From: Rebecca billardiae RCC1528
Lineage: Eukaryota; Haptophyta
Reading direction: 5' to 3'
DNA length: 64,000 nt
NCBI GenBank assembly: GCA_965240325.2
Contig: OZ251252.1
Location: forward strand, 682,001-746,000
Shown: one piece after another, positions 29,747 through 41,407 of the stretch
Numbering within the stretch: the first letter of the stretch is position 1
Layout: each line of letters starts with the position of its first letter
Translations under genes and position numbers: made by a program
Notes under the pieces: generated by a model
The model's input: the letters and a program-made list of their open reading frames with translations, nothing else
The model's database searches: none
What the model was told of the DNA's origin: nothing

Positions 29747-32700
29747 ATGGCTGCGCGGCCGCTCCAGCTGGGCTGGAGCGACCGCGGCGGGTACGCGGAG
29801 AACCAAGACGCGTCGTTCACGCTCGCGCTCGCGGAGGTGGACGTGTGGGGCGTGCTCGACGGCCACGGCCGCGAGCACGGCGCCCTTGCCTCGCGCACCG
29901 CCGCCGCGACCCTCGAGCGCGAGCTGCGCGCCGCGTTTGGCGTACCGACCGCCGCGCAGCCCGACGTCGACGGCGTGCTCGTGGCGGCGTTCGAGCGCGC
30001 GCACGCGGACGTGCTCGCGGCGATCAGTGCGATCGAGACCGACGCCATCGCCACGGAGGAGGGCGTGCTCGTCGTCCCCACGCACGAGGACGACGTCGCC
30101 GACGGCCACGCTGAGTTTGACGCCGTCGACGGCGGCACGACGGCGACCGTGTGCGTGCTGCTGCGCCGGCGGCGCGAGCTCGTGGTCGCGTGCGTGGGCG
30201 ACTCGAGCGCGATGCTGGTCAGCGCCGAGGTGCGCGGCTCGCTCCAGCCGCCGCCGCACTACGCCTTTCCACTCGACGACCACAGCCCGACGCTCGCGGC
30301 CGAGTACGCTCGCATTCGCGCGCTGAGTCCGGGCGGCGCCGCGAGTCCGGGCGGCGGCGTGGTCCAGTTCGTGTACGCGAGCCCGCCGCCGGAGGACGGC
30401 GAGGCGCCGCCCACGCTGCTGCGCATCTGGGCCGAGCCCGACGCTCCCGGCCAGCCCACGCTGCACGCGGCGAACGCCGCGCGCGCGCTCGAGGCCGGCG
30501 TCAGCGCCAAAAATGTCCGGGGCGAGCTGCACACGGTCCTCCGGACTCCGGACCACTGGGAGCTGCGGGCGAAGGGGACGGGGCGGGCGGTGCGCGTGGG
30601 CGCGCAGGGGCTCACGATGACGCGCTCGCTCGGCGACGGGCTGCACCACCTCTTCGGCGTGAGCGCCACTCCGAGCCTCGCTCGAGTGCAGCTGCCGCCG
30701 CCGCCGCCGCCGTTCGCGCTCGGCGCGGCCGCGTGGCCGCCGCCGCCCGCCGGCACGCTGAGCGTGCTCGTGCTCGCGACGGACGGGCTGTGGGACGCGG
30801 CGAGCCACGAGGCGCTCGCGCTGCGCGCCGCGCAGGCCGCCGAGCTCGCGTGGCGCGCCGACGCCGCCGGCGCGCACGCCGCCGCCGAGGCCATCTGCGC
30901 GGACGCGCTTGAAGACGCGCGCGCCCTTTTCGGTGCGGAGCACTGCGACAATATTACGGTGCTGATGGCCTCGCTGGACCACGTGGACGGGCCGTCGGCG
31001 GCGGCGCGGCGCGCGGGGCGCGCGGGCGCGCGCGCGGGGCAGCCCGCGGAGACGCCGGCGCACGCCGACGACGCGGCCGGCGCCGACGCGCGCGCGCGGC
31101 GGCGGCGGCGGCGGCGGCGGCGCCGCCGCCGCCGCAGACGGAGGCCACTCCGGCAAGAGCTTCGACGCAGCCGCCGCCGCAGCGAGCGGAAGAAGCGCGT
31201 GCGCACGCGGGCGCGGCCGGCTCCGCGCGCCGCCTGGTGCCCGACGCGCCACAGCCGGCGCGCGCGCCCGCCGCCGCCGCCGCCCAGCTGCCGCACAAGC
31301 CGCCCGGCGCGGCGGCCGAGCGCGCGCCGCCGGACGCGCCGCCGGCTGAGCCCGCGCAGCCGCGCCCGCGGCTGCCACAGTGGCCGCCGCCCCAGCCCGG
31401 CAGCGGGGACGATGGTCGGCGCTCGCCGCCGCCGCCCCTCGCTGCGGCCAAGCAGCGCGCGGCGGTGCCGCCCTCGGCAGCGGACAGGCCGCGCTCGCCG
31501 CCGCCGCCCTCTGCTGCGGCCAAGCAGCGTGTCGCGGCACAATGGCCGCCGCCGGCGGGCGCGGGCGCGGGTGAGAGGCAGAGGCAGGGCGCGCCGCCGC
31601 CCTCTGCCGCCGCGGCAGGCGCGCATCGCGCCGCGCCCGCCGCGCCCGCCGCGCCCGCCGCGGCGGGCGCGCAGCGCGCGGCGCCGAGCCCGGCCACGTC
31701 CACCGCCGCGGCGGGCGCGGCGGGCGCGGCGGGCGCGGCGGGCGCGGCGGGCGCGACCGGCGCGACCGGCGCGGACCCGGCCACGCCGCTCGCCACGCCG
31801 CCACCGCGCAGCACACACCCCACGGACGTCGGGAGCACCGGCTGCGCCACCGTCACCACGGCCACAGAGCCCGGCCGCGGCGCCGCGGGCACACAGGAGC
31901 CCGGCCGCGGCGCCGCGGGCGGCCCACAGGATTCGCCCGCACCGCAGCTACGGAGGGCTGTCTCCACGTGCGCGCGGCGCGGCGCGGCGCGGCGCGCGGC
32001 CGAGAGCGCGGCACGGGCGGCGCATGGTGGCGAGCGCCGGCGGCGCCGCGCCGCGCGCGCCGGGAGCAGCGAACCACTCACGCGCGCGCGCTGTGTGTGT
32101 GCTGTGTCGCCGCGCTCGCGCGCCGCCCGCCCGCCCGCGCCGCCGCGCGCGCGCCGCGCGCCGCCCCCTGGCCGCACAGCCCCGACGTCGATGTCGCCAC
32201 CGGCGCGTTCGCTGCCCTCGAGAGCCCCATGACTTCGCCCCACTACCCCTCGCCCGCGTCGGGCGGCGACGGTTACGCCGACGGTTACGCCGACGGTTAC
32301 GCCGGCGGCGGGGACGGGGCGATGAGCGCGACCGCGCCCGCCGCCGGGTACGCCGGCGGCGGCGGCGGTTACGCCGACGGTTACGCCGGCGGTTACGGCG
32401 GCAGCTACAGCGACCACCCCTCGCCGGTGGGCAGCGCGAAGCGCGGCGCGGCGGCGCGCGCCAGCCTCTCGACCATGCGCCGCGCGTCCACGCGAAACTC
32501 CTCGGCCGGGGGCAGCCGCCGCCTGCGCTTCATGGGCCGTGCGAGCTCGCTCGGCTCGGGCGCGATGCGTCTGCCGCGCGGGCCTCTGCTCAGGGAGGGC
32601 CCCCTGCACAAGCAGTCGGGCTCCCGCGCGAAGCCGGCCGCGCCGGGTGGCCTCGGCTCCGGCCTGCGGCACAAGTTCAGCTCGCTCGTGCGCAAGTGGG

Positions 32701-33684
32701 ACTGGTGCGCACGGCGCCTGGCCGCGCCGCGCGCGCGCGCGCGGCCGAGGGCAATGGCAGCTGGTCGCCCGCGCGGCGCGTGCGCGTGCATGCATGCGCG
32801 TCCGCACACCGCGCGCGCGCGCGGCGGGCGGGCGGCCGCGCCGGCTGCGTGCACGTGCTGCCGCGGCCGCCCGCGCCGTTGAGGCCGTGGCCGCCGCCCT
32901 CCCGTGCCCACGCGTGCGCACGCCGACCTGCGCCGCGCCCCCGCGCCCCTACCCCTCACCCTCACCCTCACCCTAACCCTAACCCTAACCCTAACCCTCG
33001 CCCTAACCCCCTCACCCGAACCCTCACCCTCACCCCCTCACCCGAACCACCCCACCGGCCGCGCGCCGCCTCAGGCGGTGGTTTCGGCTGTACGGCGCAC
33101 ACGGCACGGAGCAGCCGCCCACGCTGTGTTACTTCTATGAGCCCGGCGACGAGGCGCCCGCGGCGCTGCTCGCGCTGCGCGGCGCGACGGTGCTGCGCAT
33201 GCCGCCGCCCGCCGCCCGGCCCAAGCCGGCGCGCAGCCTGCCAGGGCTGAAGCGCGAGGGCAGCGCGGGCGAGGAGGGCGCCGAGCACGAGCTGCGGCTC
33301 ATCACCGCCGACGGCCGCGACCTGATGCTCCGGGCGAGCTCGGCGGAGGACGTGGCGCTCTGGATCCGCGCGCTGGCCGAGGCGGGCGTCCGCGACGGCG
33401 GCGAGGGCAAGAGGCGCGACGACGAGCTGCGCGCGCTCGGCAGCGCGGCGCCCAGCACGCCCGGCGCGAGCGGCACGCCGAGCGTTCCGGGCACGCCGCC
33501 GCGGGACGCGCCGCACACGGCGCCGCGCCCGAGCACGGGGCCGACCGAGCCGCACACGCCCGTCTCCGGCGGCGCCGACCGCGGGTACGACCACCACTAC
33601 CCGGCGAGCGCGGCGCCGACAGTGAGCGGGAGACGCGAGTCGTACGCGTCCGATGCCAGCGGCGGCGGGAGGCTCGGCATCTAG
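29747..33684 (+). CDS. PP2C phosphatase fused to a C-terminal PH domain
   Basis: Model: exons 29747-30982, 31138-31967, 32180-32704 and 33075-33684, giving 1,066 residues with all frames consistent. The N-terminal PP2C domain (about 5-410) has every metal-binding motif: ENQDASF, VLDGHGREHG, GGTTATV, VGDSSAM, MTRSLGD, LATDGLWD and CDNITV. A Pro/Ala-rich linker follows, with GYADGYA repeats near residue 725 and a basic Ser-rich patch. A PH domain comes next (about 829-970: GPLHKQSG, then RWFRLYG across intron 3, YFYEPGD, LRLITADGRDLMLRASSAEDVALWIRALAEAG). It would dephosphorylate proteins at membranes rich in phosphoinositides (inference). The donor of intron 1 (GTGGAC) is the least certain boundary, because a (CGG)n tract lies there. 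Confidence 0.75.
32947..33050. repeat. Telomere-like CCCTAA/CCCTCA tract in an intron
   Basis: Pure CCCTAA units (about 32971-32998) are flanked by CCCTCA, CCCGAA and CCCTCG variants inside intron 3 of the phosphatase gene. On the sense strand the tract is pyrimidine-rich and ends about 25 bp before the acceptor. Confidence 0.9.
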
Positions 33685-34867
33685 CCGCCGCGCAGTCATC
33701 AGTCCGCCGCCGTCAAGCGCGCAGCGCATCATCGGCAGGGCGGCCCGCCCACTCCCATCAGCGCGCATCATCGTCATGCACTTCAGCACGTAGTACGGCG
33801 ACATCACACCGCGACCGGTACGGTCGTTCGTCGTCTCGGGCCTGTTTTATTTCTACCAGATTCCATTTACTACTTTATGTCACGGCGACAAACCCGTGCC
33901 CGCCAGTGGGAATCGGTGTCACGCCCCGTTGGGGGACGTAAAGGCTCCGGCGGGAAGCCGAGACGCACGACTCCGAGGGTCACGCTGCACTCAGCGAGGA
34001 GTGCTGAGTGCAGCGATCTAGCTCCGGTGTCGCTGCTCGCAGCCGTTGAGGAGGAGTTGCGTCCCCCAACAAGGCACCATGGGTCGCCCCAGAACTCTCC
34101 GCGCGCTCGCGCCTGCGCGGCGAGCGCTTGATGCAGGCTTGTTCTCATCAATTTGGCCAAGACTGCAGCCTGCCAGATGCGCGAAGACGCGTGCATACGC
34201 CTTTCGGCGTGTCATGGGTGCGTGTAGCACGCATCGTGTCGTAGTCTACGCCGAGGAGGCTTGACAATCCGGCCAGCCGACCTGCCGCGATCACGTTCAA
34301 AAGCACGCATGCGAGCGCACGCAACGGAAGCATCTCAAGCCCGACAAGGTAGTGGCGGCGGAGCGTGTAGAGCTGGTTTCGATGGCAGACTATCTTTCTA
34401 TCAGCCGGCCTTGGTCGTCACATGGCACGGGCCAGACGCAGCCAACGCAGAGTGCTTGCAGCTTGCAGCGGGCCCGCCGCTGCGGTTCATGCAGTGGCTG
34501 GTCGCGCGCGTGCGCCGCAAGGAACCCCTGTGTCAAGGCTAAGCACCTCGGCAAGTCGAAGCAGCACGTCTGGGCAACGTCTCTCGCCACAGCTCAGCGT
34601 CTGAGTACGAGGATGTGCCAACGACGCGCCGCGGGGCCGCCACTACTCTGCACTACCGCTGCACCCCACCAGCCGGCCGAAGCCGCGCCATTATTTTACC
34701 GCGTTTTGGCTGATGTCGCCGTGGGGCTCTCGTAGAATTAAAACAGGCCCTCGGTAGTTACGGCGCGCGTACGGGCGCAGTGCAGATCGATCGACAGTGC
34801 CGCAGTGCTTGATGACGCGACCATGACGCCGGCCCGGCGGCGGCGCATGTTTCCGCGATGATATGAT
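33685..34867. other. Intergenic DNA, possible small inverted-repeat relic
   Basis: No gene is recognised. GTTGGGGGACG near 33929 and its inverse CGTCCCCCAAC near 34062 bracket a region with a hairpin CACTCAGC/GCTGAGTG, perhaps a decayed MITE. Short frames on both strands look fortuitous. Confidence 0.35.
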
Positions 34868-36186
34868 ATACTAGAGAGTGAGTTGCAGCCGCCGCTGCAC
34901 GCCGGCAGCAGTTCACGACTGACCTCGACTACCTCGTCGTCGTCGTTATTCCGAGGGCGAGTAGCGTAGCGCCGTAGCGGTGCGGACATAGCATTCAACG
35001 ACTCTGCTGCGCGTTGTGACAGACTCGCGCTGTCTCGCTGCAGACGACGACCGTGCCGGCATGCGACACGTGTGACACTGTGCCAGCGAGGACTTAATTC
35101 AATTCAGACAATGATAATAATAACTCATCACAGTGATATCGGTTAGCTGGTAGCAGCCGTCACTGACACTCGATCACCGCTGGTCGTCATTAATGAGGCA
35201 GCTGCGGTGCTGACCACGGTCCCTACGGTGCTGCTGACGCTGGGGCGGGGCCGGTGGCAGCCTGCCCGTGCGGTGCGGTGACAACTGACAACTGCGCAGG
35301 GCATGCATCACGCGCGCGCCCGGGCTGTCACTACAGTGAGTAACTGAACTGCTCTGATTGTAGTAGGACCATTGGCGGACGGCCGTGTGGGCGTGCCGCG
35401 AACAGCTGCAGGCGACGCCCCGGGTCGGCGCAGATCCAGTCGAGCAACACTGATCGGCGCGCCGCCGTCGAGAGTTGCAGCAGCAGGGGCAGGCAGCCAG
35501 GTGACAACCGCACAGGGCACGCATCAAGCGCATGCTCCCACTGGGCCTCGGACTGGAGGCTGGTGGGCGGTCGGGAACAGTTGCAGACGATGGCGGATGG
35601 CCCGGTACCGGGGTACGCAGATCCAGTCGAGCAACTGACTGATCGGCGCACCGCCGTCGAGAGTTGCGGCAGCAAGGGCGCGGGCAGCCAGGTGACAACC
35701 GCGCAGGGCACGGCATGCAGCAAGCGTGCGCGCCTTTTGAGCCTCGGACTCGGTAGGGCTGGTGGACGGCCGTAAATAGCTGCGCAGGCAACGCCTGGTC
35801 GCGCAGATCGGAGATCCAGTCGACTTAGCAACGCTGACTGGCGCGCCACCGTCGAGAGATGTAGAGAGTTGCAACCGCCGGGGCAGGTAGCTAGGTGAAC
35901 CGCACAGGACACGCACCAAGCGCGCGCCTCCTGAGCCCCGGGCAGGATGGCGGCTGTGATCAGTTGCAGGCGACGCCCGTCGTGCGGATCCGACTCGTCG
36001 AGCGTTACAGAAAGATCGGTGGCCGGCCGCACCGTCGCGAGGTGCAGTTGGAGGACGGACGTCGTCGACAGTTGCAGGCGACAGGACGTGATGAGCATCC
36101 TGCTCACACACTACCCCGACGGTCCACACCCTCCGTCGCAGCCCCGCGGTGCCCGCGGTGGCACCTCGACCGTCAGCCTGGCCCTC
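34868..36186 (+). repeat. Composite repeat, part A, copy 1
   Basis: It begins AGAGAGTGAGTTGCAGCC, then runs into an array of roughly 170-190-bp units. Each unit carries a 'GTAGGGCTGGTGGACGGCCG' block, 'GATCCAGTCGAGCAAC' and 'GCCGTCGAGAGTTGC'. It ends with a CCCCGACGGTCCACACCCT tail. The same series, diverged, is at 42711-43905. Frames inside arise from the repeated unit and are not considered genes. Confidence 0.75.
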
Positions 36187-36208
36187 CGCCCTCCTGTGCA
36201 TTCACTCA

Positions 36209-36592
36209 CTTGATTGAGTCGCGTCGATGTAATCGTAAATCGATCGACGGACCCTGATTGATTGGACAATACTCATGGCCGCGCGGGGCCTATAAAATAG
36301 CGGCAACTCGAGCAGGAAAGGACAAACGCGTACACCCATACGTCGATTCAGTTTCTCTGCCGCGGCGAATATGTGCAAAGACTGTCCCGACCGCGGGTAC
36401 GCGGGGTAAAACTAAAAACCGTCGATACGCTGACTTTCGGAGTAAAAGCCATCGATCCGCTGACTTTCGGAGTAATAAGCGTCGATCCGCTGACTTTTTA
36501 TAGGGGAAATCCGAATTGTGGGCATTTTCGTATTGCTCACGCACCTCGGTCGCGGATCCACTTTATTACACGATTAAGTAGAGTAGATGCGC
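36209..36592 (+). repeat. Composite repeat, part B, copy 1
   Basis: Shared with 45522-45925. It contains a TATA-like TATAAAATAG (36291-36300) and three tandem copies of a unit of about 27 bp built on 'CGCTGACTTTCGGAGTAA'. It ends with CACGATTAAGTAGAGTAGAT. One frame reads repeats of GVKxxDPLTF in both copies, which may hint at a former coding sequence. Confidence 0.75.
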
Positions 36593-36601
36593 GCTCACGC
36601 A

Positions 36602-37050
<449 letters not shown>

Positions 37051-37981
37051 ACGGCGCGGTATACTGATGACGACGCGCGATGCTGCTGTGACGTGACGGG
37101 ATCGCGATGGCGTGGTACTATTATAGCGTATACATATATATATACGTATCATACGACTACTAATATATATATATATATATTAGATATATATATTTCTCTT
37201 ATGGCCCGCGGTGCAGGGCGGAGCGCGTAGCGTGGAGCCCCGCCGGGGGCCCTCACCACGTTGTCAAAAAGCAGATCTTTTGATCAAAGAAAAGGGGCGG
37301 ACGGGGGACGATTTTGAGGGCTGTTGGAGGGTGAGTTTTCGCTTTTTCGAGGGGTACATTCGCCCATTGCTCTGCATTAGCAAGACGCGATTGACGAAAT
37401 AGCCGCGCCCGGGCCATTTCGCATATGTCGATGGACGGACGTGCATTTGTCAGTATATCTGGGTGAACGAATCTGCGATTTGTTGTAAATCTTCATAGCA
37501 TATTGCCAAATAGGACGAGGACCCAGCGCGTGCGCTGGAGGTCCTGGGCTCCTGGCAAAAAGTCTTCGTCAAGTACTCAACTTTACTAACGACGAACCTT
37601 TATTGCGCGCTGCCAAATTACTCAACTTTACACCTGAATGACCCCAGTGGGCGGAAATGGCCATATCTCCCGGAGATCGAGAGTACTCACACGTCTGAGT
37701 CATGTTTCGTCCTTTTTTCCGAGACGTTGATTGGTCAAACGCTCAGCATTCTATGTCCACAATTCCATATCGACACAACACAACTCCTACCAACCTGTGT
37801 ACTAAAAACCTTGGGCTTGGGTTAGCTGCACAACGACCAATCAGCGCGCAGCGAGCGGAGAGACTCGAAAACCGAGAATCACTCACGCACTTACTATGAT
37901 GTTTGCTCTTCGCCCATGCCAACTTTGCTATTGACAAAAACGCAGCGGCTTGGTTACGACCCATAGAAAGACGACCACCAA
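37051..37981. other. Lower-GC intergenic region
   Basis: GC is lower here than in the genes. There are more TATATA tracts (to about 37190) and three scattered GATTGGT/ACCAATC sequences (near 37729, 37832 and 37975) that could be CCAAT-type sites or repeat fragments. No gene is recognised. Confidence 0.35.
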
Positions 37982-39120
37982 TCAGCACACAGCAAACGAG
38001 ACAACCTTCACTTTCGAGCGGGCGAAAGGAGCTTTGGCCTTCAACCCGCAGGCATATGCGCTCTGGCGCTGGCCTTCGTTCGGCGCCCGAGCATCATCGG
38101 TAGACGTGTGGCGTGCCGGCCCACGGTCCGCCGCCCTCGCCCTGCTCATCTTCATCGTCTCCTCATCCTCCTCGTCGTCCGCGCCGCCGCCGTGCGCCAG
38201 CGCCTCCGCCAGCGCGGCGCCGCGCAGGTGCTCGCGGAACAGCGCGACGGCGCCAGAGCGCGCCGGCCGGCGTGGCGCCGGCGGGCGGGCGCGCGGCGCT
38301 CAGCGCGGTGCCGAGCAGCCCGCCGAGCGCGCGCAGCTGCGCACCCGCCGGCAGCTCGAGCAGCGCCGCGTGGCACGCGCCCGCGCCGGCGGCGCCGAGC
38401 TCCGCGCACAGCACGGACAGCCCTCGTGCCCACGCCGCCGCGCGCCCGCCCGCGCCCGCGGCGTGCAGCGCGCCGAGCGCGGCGCCGAGCGCGGCGCGCG
38501 CTGCGGACGTGTCGGCGGCGCACAGCGCACCCGCCGCCGCGCCCAGTGCACACGCGGCACACGCGAGCAGCTTGAGCACTACGCTCGCGCATGCCAACTG
38601 CGAGTGCGGAGGCGCTGGGCGCCGAGCTGGCGAAGCGCGGCGCCGAGCTCGACGCGCTGCGCGACGCGGAGACGGACGCGCTGGGCGCGCGTGGCGCCCT
38701 CGTCGCGACGCCCCGTGCAGCAGCTCGAGCAGCCAGCTGTGGAGTAGACGGCCGTCGAGGCGATCGGCGCCGGGCGCCAGCGCGCACGGGCTCAGCCCGT
38801 GCCGCTGGCTCGGGCCGCCGCAGCCGTCTTCGAGGCCGACGCGGCGGAGGAGGCGGCGGGCGAGCACGGCGGCGCGGTGGAGCAGGCGCGCACGCGCGGC
38901 GGCAGGCGCGACGCGCCGCTCGCCTCGTTCCACCCCGAGCTCCGCTCGGTCTCGGTGCGCGGCTGCCGGCAGCGCAGGCCGGGGCAGCACTGCGCGGCGC
39001 GCGCTCTCGCTCCGTCTGCCGGCACGAGGTGCGCCGGCTGAGTGAGCGACCAGCGGCCCGTCGTCGAGCGCATGGCGCCGCGCGAGCACGTCAAGCAGAC
39101 TGTGCGCCCGCACGCGCGCA
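37982..39120 (-). CDS. Possible helical Ala/Leu-rich protein, model unresolved
   Basis: One minus frame (about 39120 to 38260) reads a Leu/Ala-rich, helix-like protein: SLLDVLARRHALDDGPLV, ARLLHRAAVLARRLLRRVGLEDG, RLLHSWLLELLHGASRRG, then VVLKLLACAACALGAAAGALCAAD and CHAALLELPAGAQLRALGGLLGTAL. It resembles HEAT or armadillo-type repeats. Near 38260 the protein-like frame switches by one base to ALFREHLRGAALAEALAHGGGADDEEDEET and runs to a stop at 37982. The switch may be an intron, a frameshift or an error. No start codon or family could be fixed, and part of the interval also looks plausible on the plus strand. Confidence 0.3.
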
Positions 39121-39376
39121 CGCGCTGGCCCGCGCCGCGCGGCGCCTATCGCCCTGCCTGCGCGCGCGCGCCGCCCCGCGGCGGCCGCTTCCCCGCGCGG
39201 CGGCCCGCCGGCGACAGTCCTCGGCCCGCCGGCCCGGTGGGCGGTAACTGAGTTGTGGCGGTGGCAGCTCCGAGGCAAACGAACTGTTACACATGTCCGA
39301 CTGAGACAGCAGCCGACGGAGGGTGCACCGCGGGCCCCTAACTGCGTTGGTTCTACGGAAGGACCGCGGAACGCGG

Positions 39377-39573
<197 letters not shown>

Positions 39574-39598
39574 AGAAATATATAGTCGCGATGACCGG

Positions 39599-40747
39599 CT
39601 ACGACGACGACGAGCCTGCTGTCGTGGCCCCCGCCGCATCGGGCAGGATGATTGCGCGCTGGTCCGAGCACTGCAGGTGCCGCGTGCCGCGCGTGCCACG
39701 CGGCCCGTCGGCCGGCAGCCGCACCTGGCACCAGAGCCGGTCAGCGTGCTCGGCGGTCGGCTGGAAGAGCACGGCGAGGGGCACGCCGGAGAGCAGCGCG
39801 TGCGCGAAGACGGCGCGCTCGTACTTCTCCGGCACGTTCGGGTGGTCGAGCGAGCGCAGCCGCAGCTTCATGAAGCTCGGCGCCGCCCGGAGGAACATGG
39901 CGCTCACCGAGCCGAGCCGCGCGTCCCTGCGCACCGCGAAGAAGACATCTTGCGGCACGCACGGCTTGGCCGACGTGCGGCCGCGCCAGGCGTGGTGCTT
40001 GGAGAGCGCGAGGATGGGCGCCGAGCCGGGCGCGGTGCGGTTCCAGACGGGCCACGCCAGCACGCGCAGCCGCGGGTGGAAGGCGATGTCGTACCGCAGG
40101 CGCACGCCGAAGGCGAACGCGCCGCCGCGCAACCGCGCCTCTGCGCGCGATATCATGACCCCGCAGTGGCGCAGCCCTCGCTGCTGCGGCTGCGCGTGCC
40201 GCTTGGCGGGGGCGGCTTCGCGCTGCTGCGCGACGACCTGCTCGACGCCGGCGGCGCGCACCATGGTCACCGCGCGCGGCGGCAGCTCGTCGCCCTCGGC
40301 CACCGAGAAGAAGACGTGCATGCGCCCGTGCCGCGCCATCAGCGGCTGCAGGACGAGCGCAAGATGGTTCTCGAGCGCGCCGTTGTCCGCTCGGGCAAAG
40401 CCGCGCTGCAGCCCGCTGTAGCACACCGCGACGCCGCTCGCGGCGGGCGTGTCGGGCTGCGCGGCGGCCGACGCGTAGCCTGGCTCGGCGTCGAGCGCGT
40501 ACCTCGCCGTGTCGAGCACGAGCGGCGCGCCGCCGTCGCGCGCGTCCAGGCACGCGCGCGACCGGTGCTCGACGTGCCGATCGCGGCAGACGCCCGGCGA
40601 GGTGTTGAGGAGCGCGTGCGGGTCGCAGGGGCCCCACGCCAGCGGCGTGGCGCAGCCGCTCGGCCACGGCCAGTCGATGCCGAGAGCCAGCGCGAGGACG
40701 ACGGGAGCCCGTCCTCTTCGCCGCCCTCGCGCGATTCGGGCCGCCAT
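39599..40747 (-). CDS. Secreted or type II membrane glycosyltransferase-like protein
   Basis: This 382-residue protein starts at the ATG at 40747, directly before a basic-hydrophobic signal anchor ([16 protein letters not shown]). It belongs to an uncharacterised glycosyltransferase-like group: [20 protein letters not shown] (about 105), [14 protein letters not shown], a [25 protein letters not shown] acceptor-side block, [14 protein letters not shown] and a C-terminal [12 protein letters not shown]. The same general pattern occurs twice in the gene at 54754-57672. The reaction is inferred only. The upstream frame continues into a hAT MITE whose end lies 10 bp before the ATG, so the promoter or 5' untranslated region is MITE-derived or MITE-displaced. 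Confidence 0.6.
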   Translation of the reverse strand: MAARIARGRRRGRAPVVLALALGIDWPWPSGCATPLAWGPCDPHALLNTSPGVCRDRHVEHRSRACLDARDGGAPLVLDTARYALDAEPGYASAAAQPDTPAASGVAVCYSGLQRGFARADNGALENHLALVLQPLMARHGRMHVFFSVAEGDELPPRAVTMVRAAGVEQVVAQQREAAPAKRHAQPQQRGLRHCGVMISRAEARLRGGAFAFGVRLRYDIAFHPRLRVLAWPVWNRTAPGSAPILALSKHHAWRGRTSAKPCVPQDVFFAVRRDARLGSVSAMFLRAAPSFMKLRLRSLDHPNVPEKYERAVFAHALLSGVPLAVLFQPTAEHADRLWCQVRLPADGPRGTRGTRHLQCSDQRAIILPDAAGATTAGSSSS

Positions 40748-40757
40748 CCGCCGCCGC

Positions 40758-41221
40758 CAGGGCTCCAAGACGGTACACCGGACACCGGTAAATACCGTAC
40801 CGGTGCGTACCGGTGCGTACCCGGTACCGGTATGCACCGCCACAAACTGCCGCGCACCGGTGAGAGTCCGGGAGGGGTCGTGTGCGCCCGGACCACAGCA
40901 CCCGCGAGTACGGACTGACGCCAAAGGAATCAAGGACGCGCGGAGCTGTCACTTGTCAGTGTCCGAGGTCGGAGTCACTGCTGGCACTCGCAGGGCCAAG
41001 GGGCGACTACGCTGCCGCAGTGAGTAGTCAGTGATGAGTGTCAGTGCCGCCCGGCCCGGATTTCGTCCAATAATTGGGCTGTTTCTATCAGTAAATAGGC
41101 CCAAAACTTTTCTTCGCCTCGGGCCGGCGGGCCCCCGGGGGGGACACCCCCCCGGACCCCCCCGCGGTGCGGGCACCGGCGTACCGGTACACCGGCGCCT
41201 GCGGCGCCGGTGCACCGGTAC
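40758..41221 (-). mobile_element. hAT-type MITE, copy 2, truncated
   Basis: A reverse-orientation copy of the element at 25020-25482. The gene-proximal end (CAGGGCTCCAAGACGG on the plus strand) is intact. The distal end breaks off about 40 bp early at GGTGCACCGGTAC, so no target duplication can be checked. Its intact end points at the ATG at 40747, the same orientation as copy 1 relative to its gene. Confidence 0.85.
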
Positions 41222-41407
41222 CGCATGCACTCTGGTGGCAGCACGCGACGAATCATATCGGCCTTGCGCGTGCTGCCAGGCCAGTGCTCACTCTGCTGCT
41301 GGGCGCAGCGGCTCGCTCTGCGCGTGCTCGTGTGCTAGGCGGTGTGCGGCGCGGCACGGCGCAGCAGAAGAACCCTGCGCCTGTCGCAGTTCACCCTCGT
41401 TCGAAGT

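Noticed and set aside
30954-32921. 655-codon minus-strand frame over the phosphatase linker
   Set aside because: It is an Ala/Gly/Arg low-complexity shadow of the Pro/Ala-rich linker on the plus strand.
32947-33050. Chromosome end or telomere
   Set aside because: The CCCTAA tract is short, degenerate at the edges and lies inside a well-supported intron with coding exons on both sides.
31138-33250. Arg-rich continuation of the PP2C frame to 33250
   Set aside because: After the PP2C domain the composition collapses to Arg/Pro, while another frame joined by GT-AG introns reads a linker and a PH domain.
35270-35950. CRISPR array
   Set aside because: The repeated units are 170-190 bp with diverged copies and no short regular repeat-spacer pattern; the genome is eukaryotic.
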